Part shown: positions 34,478 through 44,934 of the stretch, piece after piece
Numbering within the stretch: the stretch's first letter is position 1
Layout: the number at the start of each line of letters is the position of its first letter
Translations under genes and position numbers: made by a program
Notes under the pieces: generated by a model
Told to the model about the DNA's origin: nothing
What the model saw: only the letters and a program-made list of their open reading frames with translations
The model's database searches: none
NCBI GenBank assembly: GCA_964450955.1
Contig: CAYVFI010000022.1
Coordinates: 57,263 to 121,262 of the forward strand
From: CAYNWT01 sp964450955
Lineage (GTDB): Bacteria > Planctomycetota > Planctomycetia > Planctomycetales > Planctomycetaceae
Direction: 5' to 3'
DNA length: 64,000 nucleotides

Positions 34478-35839
34478 ATGCTTGAAGCACATCCGAATCT
34501 GACACAGAGCGTCATTGGCGGCCTTGGGTGGTATTACCTATTGCTGTTTGGCATGAACCTTGTCTGGACTGTGAAGTCCTTCAAGGCCGGTGGCCATTTC
34601 GGCAAGAGCGAATTGCCTAATGCGACTCCATGGGCGGTTCTTACTGCCGTTCTTGGACTGCTATCGGTCTATCATTTTGCGAGTGTCCGGGGTACGCCAG
34701 CGGATTTCCCGATCATCATGCCAGACTGGTTCAAGGATCCGTTCGACTGGTTCCTGGCCGACCCGACACGATTTTTCGTGCTTTCTGTGGTTGTGTTTTG
34801 GGCGATCATTCAGTTTCGGCATTGGTGGACGAAGCCGACTGTTGCCTGGGTCCTGCTGAATGCTTCGTTGGTGTTCATGGGACTGAGTCTTACGGACTAC
34901 GACTTCCGTCAGATTGTCGGTAAGCCTGACAACGTGCCAATTGTTGGCATGCTGTTTCTGGTTGCGTTCTTCACCTGGATTGGTTTTTCGCGGGCGAACG
35001 ACAACGACAAGCGGATCGCTGAAGGGCGACCGTTGTTTGAACAGGAAAATAATGAGAAGGTTTTGGTGTGGCCGGATCTGGTCTACACAGAACTGATCTG
35101 CATGATCGCGTTGACTGCGGTTCTTGTCTTCTGGGGTATTGCCCTTCAGGCTCCTTTGGAAGAACCGGCCTCTGCTGTGAAGACGCCGAACCCATCGAAG
35201 GCACCATGGTACTTCCTTGGGCTTCAGGAGATGTTGGTTTATTTCGACCCGTGGCTGGCTGGCGTTGTCTTGCCGAGCATGATTTTGGTCGGCTTGATGG
35301 CCGTTCCTTATATCGACTTCAACAAGCGTGGTAACGGCTACTACAGTTTTGCTGAACGCAAGTTTGCGATCTCAGTCTTTCTGTTTGGGTTTATTCCCCT
35401 TTGGATCGGTCTGATTGTCCTGGGCACCTTCCTGCGTGGCCCTAACTGGAACTTCTTTGGCATCTATGAGTACTGGGATGTTCACAAGCTTGAGGTTCTG
35501 AACAACGTCAATCTGTCTGAGTATGACTGGGTTTATTCCCCCTGGGCTTCGGGCCTGCCGATTGCCGAGGCTGATGCGTCTACCAGCGAGCAAGTTTGGT
35601 CAATTTTGTGGCGTGAGCGGTTAGGTATCGTCCTGACTCTCGGTTACTTCTTCGTGCTGCCGCCGATTTTGGCAGTGACTGTGTTCCGTCGCTTCTTCGA
35701 TCGGATGGGATTCATCCGATTTATGGTTTTGGCCAACCTGGCCCTTTGGATGGCCTTGCTGCCGCTGAAGATGGTCCTGCGTTGGGCGTTCTCGCTGAAG
35801 TATATCGTCGCCATTCCCGAATGGTTCTTTAATATTTGA
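34478..35839 (+). CDS. Cytochrome b, C-terminal (subunit IV-like) with extra helices
   Basis: The 453-residue membrane protein contains the Qo-site signature SKAPWYFLGLQEMLVYFDPW (about 243-262), the equivalent of the PEWY region in subunit IV. Subunit IV is normally about 160 residues; here roughly 220 residues with four to five predicted helices precede it, and more helices follow (about 370-450). It should close the quinol oxidation site together with the N-terminal subunit. Confidence 0.92.
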   Translation: MLEAHPNLTQSVIGGLGWYYLLLFGMNLVWTVKSFKAGGHFGKSELPNATPWAVLTAVLGLLSVYHFASVRGTPADFPIIMPDWFKDPFDWFLADPTRFFVLSVVVFWAIIQFRHWWTKPTVAWVLLNASLVFMGLSLTDYDFRQIVGKPDNVPIVGMLFLVAFFTWIGFSRANDNDKRIAEGRPLFEQENNEKVLVWPDLVYTELICMIALTAVLVFWGIALQAPLEEPASAVKTPNPSKAPWYFLGLQEMLVYFDPWLAGVVLPSMILVGLMAVPYIDFNKRGNGYYSFAERKFAISVFLFGFIPLWIGLIVLGTFLRGPNWNFFGIYEYWDVHKLEVLNNVNLSEYDWVYSPWASGLPIAEADASTSEQVWSILWRERLGIVLTLGYFFVLPPILAVTVFRRFFDRMGFIRFMVLANLALWMALLPLKMVLRWAFSLKYIVAIPEWFFNI

Positions 35840-35864
35840 ACGGAAGTTCTGAGGCCTCGCTGCA

Positions 35865-38800
35865 ATGCCAGCCAACGATAAATTTCGATACAATCTGAAG
35901 ACGATGCACATCGTTTTCGCTGTGAGTTGCCTATTCATTTTCCTGGCGACTCTGGCGATGATGGCAAAGGATCACGCTGACGACTGGCGTGAATATCAGA
36001 TCACCGGCTTCAAGCTCGCCGCCGCAATGCAGTCTCGCGACAAAGACCGCATTAGGTCCGGCGATTTTGAAGCACGCAAAGCCGAGATGGAGGCCGAACT
36101 CAAGGCTGCCGAGGAGGCTGTTGAAGCCAAGCGTTCGAGCCTGGATGAGCTTGAATCGGCACGTAGTCAGCAAGCTTTCGAAGTAGGCAAGCTTGCGAGT
36201 GCCCTGAAGCTGGGTAACGCACAGCGCGATGCTTCAAACGCTCGCCGTGACCTGGGCATCTCTGTTGGGGTCGACGAACAAAAGCTTGAGGCTCTTACGG
36301 CTGAGTTTGTTAAGTTCAAAGAGAATCGAGACGTCACTGAAAGCGAGCTGCAGGACGCCGAAGCTGCGCTGGGTGAAACGCTGGCTGGCATCAAGGAAAT
36401 CACGAAGCGTCGAGACGAGGCGAAGGCCGACTTGGCCAAGTTGAAGGCTGACCTGGTTAGGATTCAAAAGACACTTGATGAGATCGCCCCTACGGGGTGG
36501 CCACGACTCAAGCGTTGGTCCATGCAATGGCCCATTCTCGACGGTTTCAACTCACACATGAAGGTCAAGCAGGACTGGCTTCCAGAGCTGGAAGTGACGC
36601 TAGGGATGTCCAAGATTGCCAGGTTCGACCGCTGTCGCACCTGCCACATTAATTCTGACATCACCGCTGCAGGTAACGTAGCGGCATACCCAGCCGGGCA
36701 TCCCTCGACTGATGATGTCAATGACTGGGTGAAAGAGAACAAGTTTCCTCAGCCGTTCTCGACTCATCCTAATCACGAGCTGTATGTGACATCTTCAAGT
36801 CCACACCCAGTCTCTAAGTTTGGCTGCACGGTGTGTCACGACGGTCAGGGTTCGGGCACAAGTTTCGGTAACGCTGAACACACTCCGAACAATCCAGCAC
36901 AGTTCGAAGAGTGGCATAAGGAGTACAATTACCATCCGAACCACTATTGGGAACTGCCAATGCAGCCCAAACGGTTCGTTGAGTCTGGCTGCATCAAGTG
37001 TCACCACCAAGTGACCGAGCTTGGAATCAATCCTCGCTTTGGTGCGAGTGCTCCGAAGGCCTACCGTGGTTTCGAGACCATGAAGAAGTACGGCTGCTTC
37101 GGCTGCCACGAGATTCACGGTTTCGACGGCACCGACGCCATCGGTCCTGACTTGAGGCTGGAGCCGAATTTTGGATCTGTTGCATCTCAAATGTTGTCCA
37201 TGCTTGGAGATTCCAGCGGTGACGACATCGAGAAGGCTCGTTCACTGCTGAACCAGGTTCATGCAGATCCGTTAGGTGCTCATTCACCGAGGAACGAACT
37301 TAAAGACATGCTGATGGCGGATGCGAAGGCTGAGGCCCCGGTGTTTCCAAAATCGGTAACATCTCTCGCTTCAGCAATGAAAGACACGGACGGTGTTCCG
37401 GGTAGGATGCGGAAAGTCGGCCCGAGTTTCCGCCGCATTAAAGCTAAGATGACACAGGGATTCATTGAGTCCTGGACAGAGAACCCACAAAACTTCCGGC
37501 CATCGACCCGGATGCCTCGGTTCTACGATTTAACTAATCAGCAAGATGAAAAAGCCAAGGCGTACGAAACGATTGAGCTCGCCGGCATTGCTCAGTACTT
37601 GTTCGATAAGTCGGTTCCACTTGATGCGTTGCATCCCACTGATGGTTACGAGCCAGATGTGGACCGCGGCAAACGACTGTTTTCTGAACGCGGTTGTCTG
37701 GCATGCCATAGTCATAAGGACTTCCCAGCATCTTCATCCGACTTCGGTCCGGAGTTAAGTCGTGTTCATGAGAAGGCCCGACGTGACGAAGATAATCCGA
37801 ATTTCAGCACGTGGCTGTACACATGGGTGAAAGACCCTGAGCGATATCATGAACGTACTCGGATGCCGAATCTGTACCTCGACGTCTACCAGGAAGATGG
37901 TAAGGATGTAGATCCAGCGGCCGACATTGCTGCTTGGTTACTTTCTGCTGGTGGTCCCGGGGACTTCCCAATGGCAGAGATTAAGCTTAACGACGAAGCG
38001 TTGGATTCATTGGTCTCTGAATTGCTTGTCAAAAAGATTAGCAAGCGAGCCACCAGTGAAACGATGACAGCCCGGAAGTATCCAGCTGCTGCAGACAAGA
38101 CCAAAGGCGATGAAGTCGAACTTGCGACCGCAGATGGTTCTGCAGTTGCTACGGAAGAGGAGTGGCATCGGCGAAAGCTGAACTACGTCGGCCGGAAGAC
38201 CATTTCGAAGTACGGTTGCTACGGTTGCCACGACGTTCCCGGTTTCGAAACGGCCCGCCCAATCGGAGCTGCCCTGCAGGACTGGGGCCGCAAAGATACA
38301 TCCAAACTGGCTCTCGAACACATTGAAGAATGGCTACATCATCATGGCGAAGCGGATGGCAGTTCCACACGCGAGCGTGTAGAAGAAGCCGTGCAAAAAG
38401 AAGCCTCCGGTGACTTCACGGACACCGACGATCGACGTAAAGAGATGTCTACGGCCTACTTCTACCAGAGTCTTGGCAGCCACGGCAGAGCGGGCTTCAT
38501 TTGGCAAAAGCTTCGTCAGCCGCGTAGCTATGACTATGAGAAAACGAAGACAAAGGGCTACGACGAACGTCTTCGCATGCCGAAGTTCCCGTTCGATGAA
38601 GATGATATCGAGGCCGTCGCAACCTTCGTCCTTGGACTGGTAGCGGAGCCGCCGGCATCAGAGTACATCTACAAGCCGACTCGGGAAGAGAACGATCGGA
38701 TTGAGGGTGAGAAACTTCTGGCCAAGTACAATTGTACCGGCTGCCACTTAATCGACATGCCTGAGATCACCTTTGGTGTGTCCCGGGATAATCTCATCGC

Positions 38801-39932
38801 GGATGCGAAGACTCTGGATGGATACATTACCAATGGGCAAAGTGCGAAGGGTGATGTCCACAAAGAAGGCCTGGACCTGCTTCTGCAGATGAAGCCACCT
38901 CGTGTACCGTTCACTGGTAACACAATTGACCTGACAATCGACGACGAAGCGGTCTCGCTATCTGAGTTCACTTTTAAAGGTCTACTCAAGGCTCTCCCAG
39001 ACGAGGAAGAGGATCTCGTAGACCAGTTCTATGCTTTCGACCTGTGGGAAACACTGGATCTTGGTGAGTCCAAGTTCATGCTTCCACAAGCCAGTATTAC
39101 AGTTCCGGTGCCTCAGCTTTCCAGGATCAAGCCACCACGTGGTGGAGACTACGCGGAATGGTTGACGCGTCACATGATTCAGGATGGATCGGGTATCGAC
39201 GGAAGCGGCCAACGCGCTCCAGACATCAGCCGATCCCGACAAATGTCGCCACCACCTCTTTACCTTGAAGGTCAAAAGGTGCAGACGCCGTGGTTGTATG
39301 AGTTCCTTTTAGAACCTTACACATTGCGTCATGAAGCCGTGCTTCGGATGCCCCGCTTCAACATGAGCAAGGCTGAGGCTCGGGTCCTCGCGAACTACTT
39401 CGCAGCCGCCGACGGAGTTCCTTATCCATATCAGGATATGGAGCCTCGAGATCCGGACTACCTCGCAAAACGTTATGAGATGCTAACAGCAGCTGGCCAC
39501 ATGGCTGCGGGTGAAGACTACCTGAAGACGTCCTGGAGCGTCCTGACTGGGGAAGGTTTGCCTGCCAAAGACAAGCTTTGTGCCAAATGTCACGCGGTTG
39601 GCGGTGAAGCTTATGCGGGTACAGGCAAGGACGACATTCGTGGTCCGAATCTGCAGTACGCCTCAGCTCGTTTGCGACCAGACTGGTTGGAACTTTGGCT
39701 GTACAAGCCAAGCTGGATTACGCCGTACACTTCGATGCCTGTGAACTTCAACAGTGCCCAGCAAGTTATGCCAAGTCTGTTTAAGGGACACGCTTCAACA
39801 CAAGTAATTGGTGTCCGCGATGCCTTGCTTAACTACTATCGCTTGATGGAAACAAACAAAGCTGGTGGTGAGGTCGCCGCCAAGCCGGCATCCGAACCTG
39901 ATACAGCTGCTTCTAATGATGCGGCTGAATAA
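35865..39932 (+). CDS. Octahaem c-type cytochrome subunit, 1355 residues
   Basis: One N-terminal membrane helix (about 14-35) and a coiled-coil stretch (about 60-205) precede a long periplasmic part with eight CxxCH haem sites: CRTCH (257), CTVCH (321), CIKCH (376), CFGCH (411), CLACH (611), CYGCH (785), CTGCH (957) and CAKCH (1239). Wide spacing suggests several fused cytochrome c modules. The gene lies directly after the split cytochrome b, in the place of cytochrome c1/f, so it likely accepts electrons from the Rieske centre. Confidence 0.93.
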   Translation: MPANDKFRYNLKTMHIVFAVSCLFIFLATLAMMAKDHADDWREYQITGFKLAAAMQSRDKDRIRSGDFEARKAEMEAELKAAEEAVEAKRSSLDELESARSQQAFEVGKLASALKLGNAQRDASNARRDLGISVGVDEQKLEALTAEFVKFKENRDVTESELQDAEAALGETLAGIKEITKRRDEAKADLAKLKADLVRIQKTLDEIAPTGWPRLKRWSMQWPILDGFNSHMKVKQDWLPELEVTLGMSKIARFDRCRTCHINSDITAAGNVAAYPAGHPSTDDVNDWVKENKFPQPFSTHPNHELYVTSSSPHPVSKFGCTVCHDGQGSGTSFGNAEHTPNNPAQFEEWHKEYNYHPNHYWELPMQPKRFVESGCIKCHHQVTELGINPRFGASAPKAYRGFETMKKYGCFGCHEIHGFDGTDAIGPDLRLEPNFGSVASQMLSMLGDSSGDDIEKARSLLNQVHADPLGAHSPRNELKDMLMADAKAEAPVFPKSVTSLASAMKDTDGVPGRMRKVGPSFRRIKAKMTQGFIESWTENPQNFRPSTRMPRFYDLTNQQDEKAKAYETIELAGIAQYLFDKSVPLDALHPTDGYEPDVDRGKRLFSERGCLACHSHKDFPASSSDFGPELSRVHEKARRDEDNPNFSTWLYTWVKDPERYHERTRMPNLYLDVYQEDGKDVDPAADIAAWLLSAGGPGDFPMAEIKLNDEALDSLVSELLVKKISKRATSETMTARKYPAAADKTKGDEVELATADGSAVATEEEWHRRKLNYVGRKTISKYGCYGCHDVPGFETARPIGAALQDWGRKDTSKLALEHIEEWLHHHGEADGSSTRERVEEAVQKEASGDFTDTDDRRKEMSTAYFYQSLGSHGRAGFIWQKLRQPRSYDYEKTKTKGYDERLRMPKFPFDEDDIEAVATFVLGLVAEPPASEYIYKPTREENDRIEGEKLLAKYNCTGCHLIDMPEITFGVSRDNLIADAKTLDGYITNGQSAKGDVHKEGLDLLLQMKPPRVPFTGNTIDLTIDDEAVSLSEFTFKGLLKALPDEEEDLVDQFYAFDLWETLDLGESKFMLPQASITVPVPQLSRIKPPRGGDYAEWLTRHMIQDGSGIDGSGQRAPDISRSRQMSPPPLYLEGQKVQTPWLYEFLLEPYTLRHEAVLRMPRFNMSKAEARVLANYFAAADGVPYPYQDMEPRDPDYLAKRYEMLTAAGHMAAGEDYLKTSWSVLTGEGLPAKDKLCAKCHAVGGEAYAGTGKDDIRGPNLQYASARLRPDWLELWLYKPSWITPYTSMPVNFNSAQQVMPSLFKGHASTQVIGVRDALLNYYRLMETNKAGGEVAAKPASEPDTAASNDAAE

Positions 39933-39945
39933 CCAGGAGACCGTC

Positions 39946-40821
39946 ATGACTAGAACATCACTCTTATCGGTTGTATTGCCTCTTTCGGTACTTGCGTGCA
40001 TTGGCCTATCCAGTATTTCGGGGTGCGGTGGCGGAGCTAACGCCGATGTTTCTGTTGCTGTTAAGGCAGCGGATACGACTGAAGACCCCGACGTATCGGG
40101 CCAACAGACCGGAACCACCTCTCCCGCAGTGGAGGGCAAGTCTGGCAGTTTTATCGGCAAAGTTGCGATCACAGGGGCTTTCAGCGAACTTGACCCACTG
40201 ATCAAACAAGGGGACTCGTCTGCTAAGGATGCAGAGGTCTGTGCTGCGGAGAACGTTCCTGACCAAAGATTGGTAGTCGGGGGCGATAACGGCGTCGCTA
40301 ATGTATTTCTTTTCATGGACAAGGTTCCGAGGGCGCTGAAGAACTTACCGGTCCCGGAAGAAGCTTTGATCTTCGACCAAAAGACCTGCACTTTTCTGCC
40401 ACACGCGATGGTTGTCCGAGCTGGTCAAAAGATACAGGTCTACAATTCCGATCCCGCCGCACACAACACCCACACGAAGTCCGTCGTAAATGGTGAGTTT
40501 AACTCGCTGGTCAAGGCTGGCGACAGAAGCGGTAGTGTGGAGTTCTCGTACAAGAAGGCTGAGAAGCAACCAATCTCAGTCGTATGTGACTTCCACAGTT
40601 GGATGAAGGCATACCACTTTCCTATAGATCACCCATTCGCCACTGTGACCAATGCAGACGGGACATTTGAGATCAAAGATATCCCACCCGGTAAGTATCG
40701 GTTCAAGATCTGGCACTCTGGGAAGTACCTTGAACGCAAGGTTGAAGTGGTTATTAAGCCGGGTTCTCCGACGAAGATGGATTTCAGTTATTCCGCTCAG
40801 AAGTTGCTGGCGGGTAAGTAG
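39946..40821 (+). CDS. Cupredoxin-like lipoprotein
   Basis: The 291-residue protein starts at ATG 39946, preceded by AGGAG, and has a lipobox ending at Cys27 (LSSISGC). The mid-region contains the type-1 copper pattern: His173 (PAAHNTH) and Cys214-x-x-His217-x-x-Met220 (CDFHSWM). A C-terminal beta domain (DGTFEIKDIPPGKYRFKIWH) resembles carboxypeptidase-regulatory folds. It may shuttle electrons between the bc-type complex and the oxidase. Confidence 0.85.
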   Translation: MTRTSLLSVVLPLSVLACIGLSSISGCGGGANADVSVAVKAADTTEDPDVSGQQTGTTSPAVEGKSGSFIGKVAITGAFSELDPLIKQGDSSAKDAEVCAAENVPDQRLVVGGDNGVANVFLFMDKVPRALKNLPVPEEALIFDQKTCTFLPHAMVVRAGQKIQVYNSDPAAHNTHTKSVVNGEFNSLVKAGDRSGSVEFSYKKAEKQPISVVCDFHSWMKAYHFPIDHPFATVTNADGTFEIKDIPPGKYRFKIWHSGKYLERKVEVVIKPGSPTKMDFSYSAQKLLAGK

Positions 40822-40875
40822 TTAATCAAGTGTTTGACGTGTTGAGTTCGTCAAAGCAGTTCTTTGAGGCTAGTC

Positions 40876-42153
40876 ATGCGTAGAAGGGTTCTTTCCTTCG
40901 CCATCCTTGCGGCGTCGGTGGCCGGGTGCGGAGTTCCTGATGCCTCCTTCGTTTACAACGAACGGACTGAGAGTCTCCCAAAAGAGGCTCAGGTTGGCGC
41001 TAAAGGTGCGGATGGACAGGAGCTGAAGGGAATCAAGACTGTCATCGATGAAAACTTCGGCACTCCCACAAAGCTGGTGGCGTGGCTGAAGCTTCCAATC
41101 AATTATGGGGGCACTGAGGAACAGTTGTCCGAAGCTGCCGGGCAGGATCCCGCTGGCTTCTCGCTTGCTGAAGTGGCTGAGGCTGATTTGGAGACAGCCA
41201 GCACACAGCCTGGCTACCATTTGGCCGCCGGTCGACTTCTCTACATGGAGCACTGCATGCACTGCCACGGAACCAGTGGTGATGGAGCAGGACCGACTGC
41301 TGAATACCTTGAACCACGTCCCCGCGACTATCGAAAGGGGCTGTTCAAGTTCACTTCGACAAACGAAGGCAAGCACGTGACTCCGGGCGATCTGACTCGA
41401 GTCATCAAGATGGGTATCCCCGGAACGTACATGCCGTCTTTCATGCTACTTGAAGACAAAGAAGTGGATCAAATTGTTGAGTACGTCCGTTGGCTATCGA
41501 TGCGGGGCGAGGTTGAATACGCCCTGGGAGCTCAGTTGATGGCAGACTACTCTAACAATGCCATCGAAGATCGTATCGCCGGTGGAGAGAAGAGGCGCGA
41601 GATCATTACTGAGCTGAAAGAAACTCTGGCAGAGTTGGACACGATGCTCGACGAGGCCGCCACAGAGATTGGCGATGCCTGGACGGAGTCCAACGAGCCA
41701 GAGGCGCAGGTTCAACCGTCTATTGGCCGGATTCCTGATAGTGAAGAGTCACGACGAAAGGGCCGGGCGGTATTTATCTCTGCCGCTGCGAAGTGCACCA
41801 ACTGCCACGGACCATTGGGCATGGGTGATGGTAAGCAGACTGAAGAGTATGAGAACAACGACGAAACTGGTTCCAAGTGGGATGAACCCGGCCTTCACGA
41901 CAAGTGGGGCAACATCGTCAAGCCAAGGAATCTCACAACCGGCATCTATCGCGGCGGTCGTCGTCCGATTGATATTTTCCGGCGTGTGCGGGCAGGTGTT
42001 AAAGGTTCCGGAATGCCAGCGTTTGGAACAAGCGTGATTCCCGATGAAGACCTTTGGCATCTGGTCAACTATGTGAAGAGCATTCCGTTCGGCCCAACCG
42101 CTCCAGCACCTGCGAAGGCTGCTGAGGAAGCGGTTTCCGAACCGGCCGGTTAG
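40876..42153 (+). CDS. Dihaem c-type lipoprotein
   Basis: The 425-residue protein has a lipobox (AASVAGCG) and two cytochrome c modules: CMHCH at 127 (followed by GTSGDGAGPTAEYLEPRPRD) and CTNCH at 307 (GPLGMGDGK), separated by a helical linker. Each module has a distal Met-type segment (for example GIPGTYMPSF and GSGMPAFG). Position before coxB suggests a membrane-tethered electron donor to the CuA site. Confidence 0.9.
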   Translation: MRRRVLSFAILAASVAGCGVPDASFVYNERTESLPKEAQVGAKGADGQELKGIKTVIDENFGTPTKLVAWLKLPINYGGTEEQLSEAAGQDPAGFSLAEVAEADLETASTQPGYHLAAGRLLYMEHCMHCHGTSGDGAGPTAEYLEPRPRDYRKGLFKFTSTNEGKHVTPGDLTRVIKMGIPGTYMPSFMLLEDKEVDQIVEYVRWLSMRGEVEYALGAQLMADYSNNAIEDRIAGGEKRREIITELKETLAELDTMLDEAATEIGDAWTESNEPEAQVQPSIGRIPDSEESRRKGRAVFISAAAKCTNCHGPLGMGDGKQTEEYENNDETGSKWDEPGLHDKWGNIVKPRNLTTGIYRGGRRPIDIFRRVRAGVKGSGMPAFGTSVIPDEDLWHLVNYVKSIPFGPTAPAPAKAAEEAVSEPAG

Positions 42154-42197
42154 TAAACAACAGGACCTCCCAATCGGGCAGTCTCTGGAGCGATATT

Positions 42198-43040
42198 GTG
42201 GAAAAAAAATTCTGGGTGGCGTTGTTCATCGTCTGGCCGATTGTCGCCGTAGTGCTGTGTGCGATTGCGCCGAGCATGGGTTGGTGGTTTCCACCGAACC
42301 CGGCGGAGCCCGGCAGTACTGGTTCAGCAAGTGAACTGGGTCACCGCATCGATGACCTGTTCTACATGATTCTGGTCATTACGACGGTCACCTTCATTTT
42401 GACGCACATTGCCATTGCTCTTGTCATGTGGCGAGGAGCCAACGCGAAGGAAGGTCAAAAGGCGTGGTTTACCCACGGAAGCCATAGCCTGGAAGTGATT
42501 TGGACAATCGTCCCTGCGGTCATCCTGCTGTTCATCGCGTTTGTGCAGCTTGATGTTTGGGCCGAGTTCCGTGTCATCAGCACATTCCCGGAAGACGCAA
42601 AGAAGGCCCCGGTCGCTGAGGTAACTGCTCGCCAGTTCGAATGGCGAATCCGCTATCCGGCTCCCGGCAAGGTTCTGCAGGACACTCCGCAGCCCGACGA
42701 CATTTACATGGTCAACGAGCTGCATGTGCCGTCCGGCAAACCAGTTATGATTTACCTGCAGACGCAGGATGTCCAACACGCTTTCTTCATGCCCGAACTA
42801 CGCGTCAAGCAGGACGCTGTTCCAGGACTGCGCATCCCGGTTTGGTTCGAGGCAGAGAAAAGCGCGAAGTACACTTTGGTCTGTGCCGAACTCTGCGGTT
42901 GGGGCCACTACAAAATGGGCGCAAATGTAATTGCTGAGTCTGATGAGAGCTTTGATGCTTACATTCGGAAGCTGCAAGAAGAACAAAACTATGACGGAGT
43001 CGTTGCTGACTCTGATTCAGAAGATGATGACGAGGTCTAA
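42198..43040 (+). CDS. coxB: Cytochrome c oxidase subunit II
   Basis: The 280-residue GTG-started subunit has two N-terminal membrane helices and a cupredoxin domain with an intact CuA site: His in DVQHAFFMPELRVK and CAELCGWGHYKM (Cys229, Cys233, His237, Met240). It receives electrons from soluble or tethered cytochromes. No fused cytochrome c domain is present, consistent with separate carriers encoded upstream. An acidic tail ends the protein. Confidence 0.96.
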   Translation: MEKKFWVALFIVWPIVAVVLCAIAPSMGWWFPPNPAEPGSTGSASELGHRIDDLFYMILVITTVTFILTHIAIALVMWRGANAKEGQKAWFTHGSHSLEVIWTIVPAVILLFIAFVQLDVWAEFRVISTFPEDAKKAPVAEVTARQFEWRIRYPAPGKVLQDTPQPDDIYMVNELHVPSGKPVMIYLQTQDVQHAFFMPELRVKQDAVPGLRIPVWFEAEKSAKYTLVCAELCGWGHYKMGANVIAESDESFDAYIRKLQEEQNYDGVVADSDSEDDDEV

Positions 43041-43042
43041 CC

Positions 43043-44920
43043 ATGGCAACTGTTGATGCAACTGCAGTCGGCCACGGACATGATGAGCATGCCCACGAGC
43101 ACGACGATCATCATGAACTGAGCTTCTTTCGCACCTACATCTGGTCGACCGACCACAAGATGATTGGTATTCAGTTTGTCGTGACGACGCTGTTTATGCT
43201 GTTCGTCGGCGGCGCGCTGGCCTTGGGTGTGCGATGGCAGCTAGCGTTTCCGAATCAGGCGATGCCGATTGTCGGGAACCTTCTGTTTGCCAATCAGGGC
43301 GGTCAGATTTCGCCTGAGTTCTACACGATGCTGTTTACCATGCATGCATCCGTGATGATTTTCCTGGTCATTATCCCGATTCTTGCCGGGGCGTTTGGTA
43401 ACTTCCTGATCCCGCTGCAAATCGGTGCGGACGACATGGCGTTTCCAACGTTGAACGCTTTGAGCTACTGGTTCATGTGGCCGGCGATCTTCTGCTTCTT
43501 CATGAGCTTTGTGGGTGGGATATTCGATGGCGGAGGGCTAACGGCGGGCCCCGCTTCCGGATGGACTTCTTATCCCGCGTTGTCGGCGATCCGTTCTGCG
43601 GCGCCTGGTTCTGGTTCAGCACAGACGTTCTGGCTACTGGGACTGACCTTTGTGGGTGTGTCATCCATGATGGGTTCGGTCAACTACATGACCACCATCA
43701 TTAACATGCGTGCTCCGGGAATGACTTTGTTCCGGATGCCACTGACGATTTGGTCTATGTTTATCACCGCCATCCTGCAGGCGTTTGCTTTGCCGGTTTT
43801 GACAGCGGCTGGTTTCATGATGCTGTTTGACCGCCTGGACTTCGGCGGGATTCATAGTTGCTTCTTTGTTCCGGCCGGCTTGGTTGTGAACAACGCCGAA
43901 CCAACTGTTGGTGGTGGCCAGACCTTGCTTTGGCAACACCTTTTCTGGTTCTACTCGCACCCCGCTGTTTACATCATGTTGTTGCCGGCGATGGGTATGG
44001 TTTCGGACATGCTGTCTTGCATGAGTCGTAAGCCGATCTTCGGCTACAAACCGATGGTGTACTCGATGGCCGCGATTGCCGGACTGGGCTTTATCGTGTG
44101 GGGACACCACATGTTTACCAGCGGTATGAACCCGGCTCTGGGCATGACCTTCATGACCTCCACCATGATGATCGCGCTTCCATCAGCGATTAAGACGTTC
44201 AACTGGATTGGCACCATGTGGGGTGGCAATTTGCAATTCAACACGGTGATGCTGAACTGCGTCGCGTTCGTATCAATGTTTGTTGTTGGCGGCCTAAGCG
44301 GCATCTTTATGGCAGCGGTGCCTGTGGACATCTACTTCCACGACACGTACTTCATTGTCGCCCACTTCCACTACGTGCTGTTTGGAGCCACATTGTTTGG
44401 TGTCTTTGGCGGGATCACATTCTGGTTCCCGAAGGCGTGTGGACGCATGATGAACGAGAAAATCGGCAAGCTGCACTTCCTGCTTAGCTTTATCGGTTTC
44501 AATGGTGCGTTCTTTCCGATGCACTTGCTGGGCATCTCCGGTATGCCTCGACGATACGCGAACCCGTACTTACACCCGTACTTGTCTCACTTGCTGGATA
44601 TGAACCGGTTCATCACGTTCAGTGCGATCCTTATGGGCTTCGCACAGTTCCTGCTGATTGGCAACATCCTTTACAGCTGGTTCAAAGGGAAGAAGTGTGG
44701 ACGGAACCCATGGGGTGCAAACGGTCTTGAATGGAGTGCACCGTCGCCACCGGGTCACGGCAACTTTGATATTCCACCGGTCTGCTACCGAGGGCCACAC
44801 GAGTATTCGTCGCCACTGGTTGAAGACCGTGACTTCCTGATGCAAACAGACCCGCCACCGCCACCAAAGGAAATGATCGCGGATGCGGATTCGAGTGTAG
44901 GCGGCAGCGTCACAGCCTGA
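43043..44920 (+). CDS. ctaD: Cytochrome c oxidase subunit I, A2-type
   Basis: The 625-residue catalytic subunit carries the low- and high-spin haems and CuB. The motif FWFYSHPAVYIMLLP has the Tyr-Ser pair (YSHPxV) that replaces the helix-VI glutamate, the mark of A2-type oxidases. HDTYFIVAHFHYVLFG is conserved for the haem ligands. The N-terminus is unusually His/Asp/Glu-rich (residues 10-25). It starts two bases after coxB. Confidence 0.96.
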   Translation: MATVDATAVGHGHDEHAHEHDDHHELSFFRTYIWSTDHKMIGIQFVVTTLFMLFVGGALALGVRWQLAFPNQAMPIVGNLLFANQGGQISPEFYTMLFTMHASVMIFLVIIPILAGAFGNFLIPLQIGADDMAFPTLNALSYWFMWPAIFCFFMSFVGGIFDGGGLTAGPASGWTSYPALSAIRSAAPGSGSAQTFWLLGLTFVGVSSMMGSVNYMTTIINMRAPGMTLFRMPLTIWSMFITAILQAFALPVLTAAGFMMLFDRLDFGGIHSCFFVPAGLVVNNAEPTVGGGQTLLWQHLFWFYSHPAVYIMLLPAMGMVSDMLSCMSRKPIFGYKPMVYSMAAIAGLGFIVWGHHMFTSGMNPALGMTFMTSTMMIALPSAIKTFNWIGTMWGGNLQFNTVMLNCVAFVSMFVVGGLSGIFMAAVPVDIYFHDTYFIVAHFHYVLFGATLFGVFGGITFWFPKACGRMMNEKIGKLHFLLSFIGFNGAFFPMHLLGISGMPRRYANPYLHPYLSHLLDMNRFITFSAILMGFAQFLLIGNILYSWFKGKKCGRNPWGANGLEWSAPSPPGHGNFDIPPVCYRGPHEYSSPLVEDRDFLMQTDPPPPPKEMIADADSSVGGSVTA

Positions 44921-44934
44921 CTTGGTTCCTCCTG

